From Thermohalobaculum sp963721105 (GTDB lineage: Bacteria; Pseudomonadota; Alphaproteobacteria; Rhodobacterales; Rhodobacteraceae), in assembly GCA_963721105.1 (NCBI GenBank), contig CAVRHY010000018.1:62001-126000 (forward strand): a stretch of 64,000 nucleotides of DNA, in the 5' to 3' direction. Made by a program: the position numbers and the translations under genes. Of the stretch, positions 43,054 through 52,956 are shown in pieces; position 1 is the stretch's first letter; every line of letters starts with the position of its first letter. Below the pieces are notes generated by a model. The model saw only the letters and a program-made list of their open reading frames with translations, did no database searches and was not told the origin of the DNA.

Positions 43054-43081
43054 CTTGCGTGAGTTTTCCGCCCCCGATACT
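43054..43081 (+). promoter_or_regulatory. Possible promoter of meaA
   Basis: CTTGCG at 43054-43059 and GATACT at 43076-43081, spaced by 16 bases, lie 30 bases upstream of the meaA ATG. This is the only reasonable hexamer pair in the 94-base gap. Confidence 0.35.
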
Positions 43082-43110
43082 GTTGCACCGCAGCATCCCG
43101 GAGGCCACAC

Positions 43111-45060
43111 ATGGACAAACCCTGGCTGATCCGCACCTATGCCGGGCACTCGACCGCCGCGGCGTCTAACGCGCTCTATCGGCAGAACCTCTCCAAGGGC
43201 CAGACCGGCTTAAGCGTCGCCTTCGACCTGCCGACGCAGACCGGCTATGACTCCGACGACCTGCTGGCCCGGGGCGAGGTCGGCAAGGTCGGCGTGCCCG
43301 TCAGCCATCTCGGCGACATGCGGACGCTGTTCGACGGCATCCCGCTCGCCACCATGAACACCTCGATGACCATCAACGCCACCGCCGCCTGGCTGCTGGC
43401 GCTCTACGTGGCACTGGCCGAGGAGCAAGGGGCCGATCCCGCCCAGCTCACCGGCACCGTGCAGAACGACATCATCAAGGAGTATCTCAGCCGCGGCACC
43501 TACGTCTTCCCGCCCGAGCCGTCGCTGCGCCTGATCGGCGACGTCGCCGCCTGGTGCTACCGCGAGGTTCCGAAGTGGAACCCGATGAACGTCTGCTCCT
43601 ACCATTTGCAGGAGGCCGGCGCGACGCCGGGGCAGGAGCTGGCCTTCGCGCTGGCCACCGCAACCGCCGTGCTCGACGAGGTCCGCCCGCGCGTCCCCGC
43701 AGAGGAGTTCCCGCAAGTCGTTGGCCGCATTTCGTTTTTCGTCAACGCCGGCATCCGGTTCGTCACCGAGATGTGCAAGATGCGCGCCTTCGTCGATCTC
43801 TGGGACGAGATCTGCGCCACCCGCTACGGCGTCGAGGACGCGAAGCTGCGCCGCTTTCGCTACGGCGTGCAGGTCAACTCGCTCGGCCTGACCGAGCAGC
43901 AGCCCGAGAACAACGTCTACCGCATCCTGCTGGAAACGCTGGCGGTCACGCTCTCGAAGAACGCCCGCGCCCGCGCCGTCCAGCTGCCCGCCTGGAACGA
44001 GGCCATCGGCCTGCCGCGCCCCTGGGACCAGCAATGGTCGCTGCGCCTGCAGCAGGTGCTGGCCTACGAGACCGACCTCCTGGAATACGCCGATCTCTTC
44101 GACGGCTCGCCCGTCGTCGCCGCCAAGGTCGAGGCGCTCAAGGATGCCGCCCGCGCCGAGCTTGCCCGCATCGACGAGATGGGTGGCGCGGTAGCCGCCA
44201 TCGACTGGATGAAGGCGGAACTCGTCGCCTCGAACACCGCGCGGCTCGCCCGCATCGAGTCGGGCGAGACCCCCGTCATCGGCGTCAACCGCTACACGGA
44301 AAGCGAGCAATCGCCGCTGTCGACCGGCGAGGGCAGCGCGCTGACCGTCGACCCCGCCGTCGAGGCCGAACAGGTCGGCCGGCTGGCCGCCTGGCGCGCG
44401 GGGCGCGACCAGGCCGCCGTCGATGCCGCGCTGGCCGACCTCGCCGCCGCCGCGCGCGAGGGCCGCAACATCATGCCGCCCTCGATCGCCGCCGCCAGGG
44501 CGGGGGCGACGACCGGCGAGTGGGGCGCCGCGATGCGCGCCGTCTTCGGCGAGTACCGCGCCCCGACCGGCGTCGGCGCGGCGCGCCAGCCCTCGGACGG
44601 GCTTGCCGCGATCCGGGCAGAGGTCGACGCCGTCTCGGCACGGCTCGGCCGGCGCATCAAGTTCCTGGTCGGCAAGCCGGGCCTCGACGGCCACTCGAAC
44701 GGCGCCGAGCAGATCGCCGTCCGCGCCCGCGACTGCGGCATGGAGGTGGTCTACGAAGGCATCCGCCTGACGCCCGCGCAGATCGTCAACGCGGCGCTGG
44801 AGGAGTCCGTCCACGTCGTCGGCCTGTCGGTCCTCTCGGGCAGCCACATGGAGTTGATCGGCGCCGTCCTGGACGGCATGCGCGAGGCCGGCATAGGCGA
44901 CATCCCGGTCGTCGCCGGCGGCATCATCCCGGAATCCGACGCCCGCCGCCTGACCGCGATGGGCGTCGCCCGCGTCTACACGCCGAAGGATTTCCAGCTG
45001 ACGCGCATCATGGCCGACATCGTCAGCCTCGTCGGCACCAGCGCCATGGCCGCCGCGTGA
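43111..45060 (+). CDS. meaA: Ethylmalonyl-CoA mutase (MeaA-type, B12-dependent)
   Basis: A 649-residue acyl-CoA mutase that rearranges ethylmalonyl-CoA to methylsuccinyl-CoA in the ethylmalonyl-CoA pathway. The N-terminal barrel begins PWLIRTYAGHSTAAASNALY, GLSVAFDLPTQTGYDSDDLL being the substrate-loop block. The C-terminal cobalamin domain has FLVGKPGLDGHSNGAEQIAV (the DxHxxG lower-ligand His), then VVGLSVLSGSHMELIGAVLD and VVAGGIIPESDARRL. The single-chain length and KGQTGLSVAFDLPTQ opening match MeaA rather than methylmalonyl-CoA mutase. It supports growth on C1/C2 compounds or acetate. Confidence 0.92.
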   Translation: MDKPWLIRTYAGHSTAAASNALYRQNLSKGQTGLSVAFDLPTQTGYDSDDLLARGEVGKVGVPVSHLGDMRTLFDGIPLATMNTSMTINATAAWLLALYVALAEEQGADPAQLTGTVQNDIIKEYLSRGTYVFPPEPSLRLIGDVAAWCYREVPKWNPMNVCSYHLQEAGATPGQELAFALATATAVLDEVRPRVPAEEFPQVVGRISFFVNAGIRFVTEMCKMRAFVDLWDEICATRYGVEDAKLRRFRYGVQVNSLGLTEQQPENNVYRILLETLAVTLSKNARARAVQLPAWNEAIGLPRPWDQQWSLRLQQVLAYETDLLEYADLFDGSPVVAAKVEALKDAARAELARIDEMGGAVAAIDWMKAELVASNTARLARIESGETPVIGVNRYTESEQSPLSTGEGSALTVDPAVEAEQVGRLAAWRAGRDQAAVDAALADLAAAAREGRNIMPPSIAAARAGATTGEWGAAMRAVFGEYRAPTGVGAARQPSDGLAAIRAEVDAVSARLGRRIKFLVGKPGLDGHSNGAEQIAVRARDCGMEVVYEGIRLTPAQIVNAALEESVHVVGLSVLSGSHMELIGAVLDGMREAGIGDIPVVAGGIIPESDARRLTAMGVARVYTPKDFQLTRIMADIVSLVGTSAMAAA

Positions 45061-45120
45061 CGGCTGCCCCGGGGCCGGCGCCGGCGGACTCGGACGCGAA
45101 CCTCCGGCCGGGCCGGCGGC

Positions 45121-46512
45121 TCACCGGGCCAGCAGCGCGGGCAGCGTGAGGGCGAGGGCCGGGAAGAGCAGGACGATGGTAACGCGCACCAGCTCGACGG
45201 CCAGGAAGGGGAGCACGCCGCGAAAGGTCTCGGCCATCGGCGTCTCCTGGTCCAGCGACGAGATGATGAAGACGTTCAGCCCGACCGGCGGCGTGATCAG
45301 GCCGAGCTCGACCACGATCAGGGCGAGGATGCCGAACCAGACCTTCAGCTCGGGCGTCGTCAGCCCGTAGGCCGAACTGCCGGCCGTGGCGTAGTCGCCG
45401 CCGTTCAGGTCGACGAGCACCGGCCAGAGGAAGGGCACGACGACCAGGATCATCGCCAGGCTATCCATGAAGCAGCCGAGCACGATCAGCGCCAGCAGCA
45501 TCAGCACCAGCACGATCCACGGATTCAGGCCGGAGGTCGCCGCCCACTCGGCCATCGAGGCTGGCAGGTCAGAGCGGCCGAAGAAGCCCTTCAGCACCTC
45601 GGCGCCCAGGAGGATCAGGTAGATCATGCCCGAGGTGACGGCGGTCTGGCGGAGTGCGGCGGACAGGCCGCCGAGGCCCAGCCCCTCACCGGTGACGAGG
45701 CGCAACGCGACGCCGTAGACGAGCACGACGAAGGCGCCGATGGCCGCCGCGGGCGTCGGCGTGAACAGGCCGAAGCCGAGGCCGAGGATCACCGTGCCGA
45801 AGATCAGCACCACCGGGATCAGGCGCAGATAGGCGGCGCGGCGGGCGGCCGGGTCGAGGATCTCCGGCTCGGGCGCCAGCGAGGGGTCGAGCCGGACCTG
45901 CAGCGCGATGACGCCGATGAAGAAGCAGACGGCCAGCGCACCGGGGATCACGGCGGCCTGGAACATCTCGATGATGCTGGCCTCGGTGATGATGGCGTAG
46001 ATGACCAGCGCGACCGAGGGCGGAATGAGGATCCCCAGGGTCCCCCCTGCGGCCAGCGCGCCGGTGGCGAGGCGCGGCGAGTAGTGCAGGCGCTTCAGCT
46101 CGGGCAGGGCGACGCGGCCCATGGTGGCGGCGGTGGCGAGCGAAGAGCCGCAGACCGCGCCGAAGCCGCCGCAGGCGCCGACCGCCGCCATCGCCACGCC
46201 GCCGCGCAGGCGGCCCATCGCGGCGGCGGCGCCCTGGAACAGGTCGCGCGCCAGGTTGGCTTCGCTCGCGAGGTATCCCATCAGCACGAAGAGCGGCACG
46301 ACCGAGAGTTCGTAGCTGGACATCACCGCCCAGGTCAGCGTCTTGAACTGCGCGAGGTAGGGCTCGAAGCGCAGGAAGGACGCGGCGAACGACAGCGCGT
46401 AGTTGCCACCAATGCCGACGACAATCATCGAGATGCCGACCGGCATCCTGAGCGCCAGCAGAACGAACAGCACGGCCAGGCCGCCGATGCCAACCAGCTC
46501 GCGCGGGTCCAT
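45121..46512 (-). CDS. dctM: TRAP transporter large membrane subunit DctM
   Basis: A 463-residue inner-membrane subunit of a tripartite ATP-independent transporter, driving solute uptake with Na+ or H+. It has about twelve helices with the family signature GFGAVCGSSLATAATMGRVA and its mirrored element GGTLGILIPPSVALVIYAII; LGCFMDSLAMILVVVPFLWP is in the second half. ATG 46512 gives the expected N terminus; another ATG seven codons upstream is open. It is the last gene of the dctP-dctQ-dctM order on the reverse strand, separated from dctQ by 133 bases that carry a hairpin. Confidence 0.93.
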   Translation of the reverse strand: MDPRELVGIGGLAVLFVLLALRMPVGISMIVVGIGGNYALSFAASFLRFEPYLAQFKTLTWAVMSSYELSVVPLFVLMGYLASEANLARDLFQGAAAAMGRLRGGVAMAAVGACGGFGAVCGSSLATAATMGRVALPELKRLHYSPRLATGALAAGGTLGILIPPSVALVIYAIITEASIIEMFQAAVIPGALAVCFFIGVIALQVRLDPSLAPEPEILDPAARRAAYLRLIPVVLIFGTVILGLGFGLFTPTPAAAIGAFVVLVYGVALRLVTGEGLGLGGLSAALRQTAVTSGMIYLILLGAEVLKGFFGRSDLPASMAEWAATSGLNPWIVLVLMLLALIVLGCFMDSLAMILVVVPFLWPVLVDLNGGDYATAGSSAYGLTTPELKVWFGILALIVVELGLITPPVGLNVFIISSLDQETPMAETFRGVLPFLAVELVRVTIVLLFPALALTLPALLAR

Positions 46513-46585
46513 CAGGCCATCGCTCGCTGACAACGCGCCATGTCATGGCGCGGCCTGACCGGGTCATCTCCCTCGCCCAGGCGCG

Positions 46586-46608
46586 ATTGCCCGATGTGGC
46601 CGGGCAAT
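46586..46608. repeat. Perfect 8-bp hairpin ATTGCCCG/CGGGCAAT between dctQ and dctM
   Basis: ATTGCCCG (46586-46593) and CGGGCAAT (46601-46608) enclose the 7-base loop ATGTGGC and are followed by GACGGGTCGGGC. It has the form of a dispersed palindrome. In an operon it could also set relative mRNA stability of dctP-dctQ against dctM. Confidence 0.45.
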
Positions 46609-46645
46609 GACGGGTCGGGCGAGATCTTAGCGACTTGCATCGGCA

Positions 46646-47143
46646 TCAGGCGGGGTCCCCAAGCTGCGTCGCGGCGACTGCGGCCCAGAGGATCAGCGAC
46701 GCGATGCCGGGCAGGTAGAACGGCCAGTCGGACCAGCCGAGCACGCCCGTGACCAGCGCGTCGTCGCGCGCGCGCAGCAGGCCGGCCCACATCCACCAGG
46801 CGAGAAAAAGGGCGAGCGCGACGGTGACCAGCAGCCAGGCGCGATCAAGTAAGCGACGGAGGCCGGCCGGCAGGTACTCGACGAAAATGTCGACGGCGAC
46901 ATGGCCCCGGCGGGCCTGTGCGTAGGGGAGGAACATCAGCGCGGCGCAGCCGATGACAAGCCGGACGAAATCCTCGTAGCCGGGCAGGCCCGAGACCGAG
47001 CCGCCCCAGAGGCGGGCGGCGCGGTCGGCCGCGAAGGCGCCGGCATTGGTGCTGGTGACCAGCACGATCGCCAGCAGCAGCAGGCCGCCGGCGATCGCCC
47101 AGAACTCGGCGGCCCGCTCGGCTGCGCGCCGGACCGCCGCCAC
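46646..47143 (-). CDS. dctQ: TRAP transporter small membrane subunit DctQ
   Basis: A 165-residue four-helix inner-membrane protein that joins the large TRAP subunit. FWAIAGGLLLLAIVLVTSTN is TM1. GYEDFVRLVIGCAALMFLPY and ARRGHVAVDIFVEYL form the conserved centre (ExxR/GHVxVDxF signature of DctQ). The start is GTG 47143, 31 bases after the dctP stop. It lies between dctP and dctM as usual. Confidence 0.9.
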   Translation of the reverse strand: MAAVRRAAERAAEFWAIAGGLLLLAIVLVTSTNAGAFAADRAARLWGGSVSGLPGYEDFVRLVIGCAALMFLPYAQARRGHVAVDIFVEYLPAGLRRLLDRAWLLVTVALALFLAWWMWAGLLRARDDALVTGVLGWSDWPFYLPGIASLILWAAVAATQLGDPA

Positions 47144-47174
47144 GCTGCCGCGCCCCTGCCGCGACCGGAGGGCG

Positions 47175-48209
47175 CTACTCGGAGGCCGCCTTGACGGCGG
47201 CGCGCGCCTTGTCGACGATCTCCTGGCCGTTCAGGCCGTTGGAGTTCGCCTCGTCGATCCAGCGCTGCACGACCTTGTCGGAGGCTGCCGCGAACTTCAG
47301 CGCCTCGGCCTCGTCCAGCGTGATCCGCTTGACGCCGGCCTGGTCCAGAACCTTCCTGCCCTTGTCCTCGAAGTCGGTCTCCCAGGCCTTGCCGACCCAC
47401 TCGGCGGCGTTCATGCCGGAGTTGTCGTCGATGACCTTCTTCAGGTCGTCGGGCAGGCTGTCGTAGCGGTCCTTGTTCATCGCGAAGACGAAGGTGGCGG
47501 TGCCGAAGCGGTCGCCATTCGGAAGCTCGGTCGTCGCCTTCTCGAGCTCGCCCAGCTTCAGGGCCGGGGCGATCTCGTAGGGGATCAGCGCGCCGTCGAC
47601 GACACCCTTGGCCAGCGCCTGCGGAAGGTCGGGAACCGGCATGCCGACGGGCTCGGCGCCCCAGCTCTCGATCAGCCAGGCGCCGGTGCGCGACGGGGTA
47701 CGCAGCTTCTTGCCCTCGAGCTGGTCGAACTTGGTGATCACGTCCTTCGCCGAGTGCAGCACGTTGCCATCATGGCTGTGCAGGAACAGCACGTGGACGT
47801 CCTTGAAGTCGGGCGCCAGCCAGTCCATCGAGGCGTTCATCGCCTTGGTGGTCGCCTCGGCCGAGCCGCGGTGGACGGTCGGCAGCTCGAACACCTCCGC
47901 GCGCGGGAAGACGCCGGGAGTGTAGCCGAGCACCGTCCAGACGATGTCGGCCGCGCCGTCGCGCACCTGGTTGTAGAGCTCGGGGGGGCTGCCGCCCATA
48001 GACATCGACGGGTAGATCTCGATCTTGATCCGCCCGTTCAACTCCTCCTCGACCTTCTTCGCCCAGGGCTCGATCATGCCGACCTGGGCGTTCGACTTGG
48101 CCGGCAGGAAATGGTGGACGGTCAGCGTGACTTCCGGGTCGGCGGCGAAGGCCGCGCCGGCAGCCAGCAGCGCGGCGCCGGTCAGCGCGCCGGTCAGGAT
48201 GTGTCGCAT
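47175..48209 (-). CDS. dctP: TRAP transporter substrate-binding protein DctP
   Basis: A 344-residue periplasmic binding protein. The signal peptide is MRHILTGALTGAALLAAGAA with cleavage after AFA. The family blocks are VTLTVHHFLPAKSNAQVGMI, IKIEIYPSMSMGGSPPELYN and LRTPSRTGAWLIESWGAEPV, where the conserved Arg that anchors the substrate carboxylate lies (LRTPS). The substrate cannot be named; a small organic acid is expected. The start is ATG 48209; it is the first gene of the transporter operon, upstream of dctQ and dctM. Confidence 0.93.
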   Translation of the reverse strand: MRHILTGALTGAALLAAGAAFAADPEVTLTVHHFLPAKSNAQVGMIEPWAKKVEEELNGRIKIEIYPSMSMGGSPPELYNQVRDGAADIVWTVLGYTPGVFPRAEVFELPTVHRGSAEATTKAMNASMDWLAPDFKDVHVLFLHSHDGNVLHSAKDVITKFDQLEGKKLRTPSRTGAWLIESWGAEPVGMPVPDLPQALAKGVVDGALIPYEIAPALKLGELEKATTELPNGDRFGTATFVFAMNKDRYDSLPDDLKKVIDDNSGMNAAEWVGKAWETDFEDKGRKVLDQAGVKRITLDEAEALKFAAASDKVVQRWIDEANSNGLNGQEIVDKARAAVKAASE

Positions 48210-48437
48210 CTGCAGTCCTCCCTGTGCCCGGGCTGTGCCCGCCCGGTCGGGCAAACGTTAGCGCCGGTCGGGGGGGCCACAAGCCGGCGTTCGGCTCCTA
48301 CCGGCCGGGACGCCATGCCGACCAACCGCCCGGGACCCCGAGGCAAGACGGTCCGCGGGGGCGGTGGCGGCGTGAACCCGGCGGCGGTCTCTGCGTTCCA
48401 CCAAGAGGGGACCGGATTGTCAGAAAGGAGTGGTGTT

Positions 48438-48602
48438 GTGCTCAAGTGGATTCTGATCCTGCTGATCGTCGCCGCCGTCGCCGGCATGCTGGGCTTCACG
48501 CGGCTGTCCGGCGCCGCCCTGACCGGCGCGAAGATCCTGATATTCATTGTCCTCGTCGGGCTGGCCCTGCTGTTGCTGTTCGGCATCCTCATCGTCGCCT
48601 GA
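48438..48602 (+). CDS. DUF1328 (YtjA-family) small membrane protein
   Basis: A 54-residue protein, LKWILILLIVAAVAGMLGFT, then RLSGAALTGAKILIFIVLVG and LALLLLFGILIV. The W...AAVAGMLGF and SGAALTGAKILIFIVLV pattern is DUF1328, a two-helix membrane protein found widely in proteobacteria. The start is GTG 48438, placed by the AAAGGAG site seven bases upstream at 48424-48430. It is divergent from dctP. The function is unknown; homologues respond to envelope stress in some bacteria. Confidence 0.88.
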   Translation: MLKWILILLIVAAVAGMLGFTRLSGAALTGAKILIFIVLVGLALLLLFGILIVA

Positions 48603-49080
48603 CGGACTCCGGCGGCCGGTCAGACGTCTTCCGGGTGATCGGCCAGACATCCGGCAAGGATGGCACTGCGTCTGCGCAGCGGCTCGCCGGGGCGTCCTCA
48701 TGTTCGCGACCGAGTCTGCATCGTCCTTTGCCGGCGCCACGTCCGCCTTTTCTGTCGGTGCTTGCGGGACTTGTCGCCGCCGGGCAGCGCCGCCGCGCAT
48801 GAGCCTGCGGTTTGCCCTCGGCGGCGGCCCGGAGCGACCGCCGACCGGATACTTGCAGGGGTTCGAGCGGCGGGAGACCGATTCTCCGGCGGCCTGCAGC
48901 AGAGCCGGCTCGCTCGGCGGCGCCGACCGGCTTGCGCTCGCCGGAGCGCCTCGACGCATGCATTTCGCGGCGATGTCGTTGCATCGCGCCAATGAGAATT
49001 TGCGCTCTGCGCTTGCCCCAATCCCGCCACGACCCAAGCGCCAATGTCCGTCGCGTTCAAACACCCCGGAGTATTTTCCA
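48603..49080. other. Intergenic region, no feature recognised
   Basis: About 480 bases between the DUF1328 and VPLPA-CTERM genes. Open frames cross it but read as low-complexity Arg/Ala/Ser stretches. A locally A+T-richer patch at about 48960-49080 probably holds the promoter of the next gene. Confidence 0.4.
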
Positions 49081-49704
49081 ATGAAACTGATCGACTTTAT
49101 CGGCGCGACGCCGCTGCTTCTAGCGTCTTTCTTCGCGTTCAATCCGGCGCAAGCAGCCGTCTTCGTCGGCAGCGTCGAGCAATTGACTTCTGTCGAGGAT
49201 TCCTTCTACCTGAGGATGGGTCGGACCGATTTCAGCACATCCGGCGGCGTGGTAACGCTCGACGTGCTCGGGAACGGGTTTCTCGGCGGCCCTCACGGGG
49301 TCGGTTTGAGCGATCCCTTCCTGTACCTCTTCGTAAATGACGGAGATATCGGCGCGGACAACTTCGTGGCCCTGAACGATGACAGCGGTTCTACCTTCGG
49401 TGACGGGTCGGTGACCGGACTCGACTCGTTTCTCAGCGTCAACCTGGCGGCAGGCAACTACACCGCATTCGTTGGATCATGCTGCGATTTCACGGTCACG
49501 GACTTCCATGCCCAGGGCTTCCAGTCTTTCACCGGCACCAATCCGGCTCTCGGCACTGTGAGCTTCGTCAGCGACTATCAGTTGACCATCACGGGCCCGG
49601 ACGTGGCGCTGGCGCCGACGGTTCCGTTGCCCGCGGCGCTGCCGCTGATCCTGTCGGCGTTTGCCGGGCTGGGCTTTGCGGCCCGCCGTCGCCGGCCGTC
49701 CTGA
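49081..49704 (+). CDS. VPLPA-CTERM sorting-domain secreted protein
   Basis: A 207-residue exported protein. The N terminus, MKLIDFIGATPLLLASFFAF then NPAQAA, is a signal peptide. The body is rich in Gly, Asp, Phe and Ser (LYLFVNDGDIGADNFVALND; AAGNYTAFVGSCCDFTVTDF), as in DVUA0089-like beta-sandwich proteins. The C terminus has VPLPAALPLILSAFAGLGFA followed by ARRRRPS, the complete tripartite VPLPA-CTERM sorting signal (motif, TM helix, basic tail). Such signals need an exosortase-type enzyme, which is not encoded in this window. G+C content and codon use are lower than in neighbouring genes. Confidence 0.88.
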   Translation: MKLIDFIGATPLLLASFFAFNPAQAAVFVGSVEQLTSVEDSFYLRMGRTDFSTSGGVVTLDVLGNGFLGGPHGVGLSDPFLYLFVNDGDIGADNFVALNDDSGSTFGDGSVTGLDSFLSVNLAAGNYTAFVGSCCDFTVTDFHAQGFQSFTGTNPALGTVSFVSDYQLTITGPDVALAPTVPLPAALPLILSAFAGLGFAARRRRPS

Positions 49705-49784
49705 AAGGGTTGCGGGGCGGCGCATGGCGCCGCCCCGCACGTCTCCTGAAGCGACGGCCTGACGGCCGACACCGGCGTCGGCCG

Positions 49785-50994
<1,210 letters not shown>

Positions 50995-51021
50995 GCCGTC
51001 TCTCCTGTCTGCCCGTTCGGG

Positions 51022-51939
51022 TCAGCGCCTCCGGTCGATGATGCGGCGGCCGAACAGGCTGGCCGTCAGGTCGGTCAGAAGCACGGCCGAGCGGCCGCGC
51101 TCGTCGAGGAACGGGTTCAGCTCGACCAGGTCCAGCGAGGTGACCAGGCCGGCGTCGCTCAGCATCTCCATCAGCAGGTGCGCCTCGCGATAGGTCGCGC
51201 CGCCGGGCACCGCGGTGCCGACGCCGGGGGCGATCTCGGGCGCCAGGAAATCGACGTCCAGGCTGACATGCAGCATGGCGTTCGAGGCAGTCACAGCGTC
51301 CAGCACCTCGCCGACCAGCCGCGAGATGCCGGTCTCGTCGATGCGGCGCATGTCGATCACGTCGATACCGCGGTCGGCCACGAGCTGGCGCTCGTCGGGG
51401 TCGACCGAGCGGATGCCGACCTGGTGGACGTGCCCGGGCGGGACGGCCACCCGGGTGACCCCGTCATAGAGCCAGTCGAAGCCCGCCTCGCCCGTCATCG
51501 CCGCCACCGGCATGCCATGGACGTTGCCGGACGGCGAGGTCGCGGGCGTGTTGAAGTCGGTGTGCGCGTCCAGCCAGAGGACGTGCAGCGGCCGCCCGGC
51601 CTCGCCCGCCCGGCGCGCCGTCGCGTTCACCGAGCCGATCGAGAGCGCGTGATCGCCTCCCATGAAGACCGGCAGCGCGTCGCCGGCGGCCGCCGCGGCG
51701 GCGTCGATGGCGCGCACCCAGGCGGTGCAGGTGCCGGCGGCGTTCGCCTTGCCGGGCACGGCGATTTCGGGCGCGGATCCGGGCGCGATGTTGCCACGGT
51801 CGGCGACGCGGTGGCCGAGCCCCGCCAACGCCTCGGGCAGCCCGGCGGCGCGCAGCGCGTCCGGTCCCATCGAGCAGCCGCGCCGCCCGGCCCCGGCCTC
51901 CATCGGCACGCCGATGAGGGCGATGTCCAGCGCGTCCAT
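51022..51939 (-). CDS. rocF: Arginase
   Basis: A 305-residue Mn-dependent ureohydrolase that splits arginine into ornithine and urea. Metal-binding motifs are FMGGDHALSIGS, LWLDAHTDFNTPATSPSGN and VSLDVDFLAPEIAPG (DxDxxDP-like). PVAAMTGE and the late ELNPFLDERGRSAVL are typical. HTDFN with SPSGNVHG points to arginase rather than agmatinase. The start is ATG 51939. It is upstream of and co-oriented with rocD, so arginine is routed to glutamate semialdehyde. Confidence 0.93.
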   Translation of the reverse strand: MDALDIALIGVPMEAGAGRRGCSMGPDALRAAGLPEALAGLGHRVADRGNIAPGSAPEIAVPGKANAAGTCTAWVRAIDAAAAAAGDALPVFMGGDHALSIGSVNATARRAGEAGRPLHVLWLDAHTDFNTPATSPSGNVHGMPVAAMTGEAGFDWLYDGVTRVAVPPGHVHQVGIRSVDPDERQLVADRGIDVIDMRRIDETGISRLVGEVLDAVTASNAMLHVSLDVDFLAPEIAPGVGTAVPGGATYREAHLLMEMLSDAGLVTSLDLVELNPFLDERGRSAVLLTDLTASLFGRRIIDRRR

Positions 51940-52129
51940 GGCACTCCCCGGTTGCGGTTTCCTCAGCATAGCGGCAATCGGCGGCGGTGAAACCATTCCG
52001 TTTGGCGGTATTCTGCGCGGCGGGCCGGGACTGGGCCGGGGACTGGCCGGGGGGACAGAGCGTGGACAATCTCGACAGGGCGGCGCAAACGACGTCGGCA
52101 GGCCGGGCCGGCGGCGCGGCGGGCATGCC

Positions 52130-52564
52130 GTGACGCACCAGCTCGTCCTGCAACTCACGCTGGCCGGCCTGATCATCGGCCTGACGACGACCGTGCAGGC
52201 GCTGTTCGTCGGCGTGGCGGTCGAGGCGCGGCCACATGTCTCGCGCCGAATGCGGGGCCTGCGCCGGTGGTGGCTGGCGGTGATGGTCGGCGCGGCGTCG
52301 TTGTGGATGCTGCTGGGCCAGATCGTCGGCGTCTGGATCTGGGCCGGCGTGCTGCTGTGGCTGGGCGCCTTCGCCGACCTGGAGGAGGCGCTCTACTACG
52401 CGATCATGTCGTACACGACGGTCGGTTTCGGCGACATCGTGCCACCGGCGCCGTGGCGCATCCTGGGCGCGACGATCGCCGCAAACGGCATGCTGGGCTT
52501 CGGCGTCGGCACGGCGGCGCTGCTCGACCTGGTGCTGCGGACGCAGAACGAGCTACGTCAGTAG
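52130..52564 (+). CDS. Two-TM potassium channel protein
   Basis: A 144-residue ion channel of the Ion_trans_2 type. The start is GTG 52130, MTHQLVLQLTLAGLIIGLTT, with no ATG closer in frame. Hydrophobic segments are LVLQLTLAGLIIGLTTTVQA, WWLAVMVGAASLWMLLGQIV and VWIWAGVLLWLGAF. The selectivity filter is MSYTTVGFGDIVPPAPWRIL, and the inner helix is GATIAANGMLGFGVGTAALL. This compact form without a visible cytosolic regulatory domain is common in alphaproteobacteria. It is divergent from the arginase gene. Confidence 0.85.
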   Translation: MTHQLVLQLTLAGLIIGLTTTVQALFVGVAVEARPHVSRRMRGLRRWWLAVMVGAASLWMLLGQIVGVWIWAGVLLWLGAFADLEEALYYAIMSYTTVGFGDIVPPAPWRILGATIAANGMLGFGVGTAALLDLVLRTQNELRQ

Positions 52565-52956
52565 CGCGGCGCGGTCCAGATGCAGCGGCGGCCGGTCCGA
52601 GACGATGACCGCTGGGAAGATGGCGGCGACCATCGCCGCGACGGCGATCCGGATGATGCGCGAGCCCTTTCCGCCGCCGGCGAACCTGCGGCCGGATCGC
52701 GCGGAGCGGGCGATGGAGGCAAAGGGCCGCCCTCCCCGGCCCGCAGCGACCTGCCGTCTGCCCAGGCGTGACGAGAGCCGACCGCAGGGGGCGCGCACAT
52801 GTGCGCAGGAATCGCTGGAATAGCGTGATTTCCAGGTCAGGCTCGCGTGGGGGACGCCCGAACGGCGGCCAGCGCCCGCCCTGCGGTGCGGAAGGCGCCG
52901 GGTGAGTGGGACGGGTGGATGGACGGCCGCGCCTGCCTCTGCTAACCGCACGCGCC
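52565..52956. other. Intergenic region, no gene supported
   Basis: About 390 bases between the channel and the ABC-F gene. Short open frames on both strands are Arg/Pro/Ala-rich. One reverse-strand frame ends in a hydrophobic stretch (IIRIAVAAMVAAIFPAVI) but has no sensible start, so it is not called. Confidence 0.4.
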
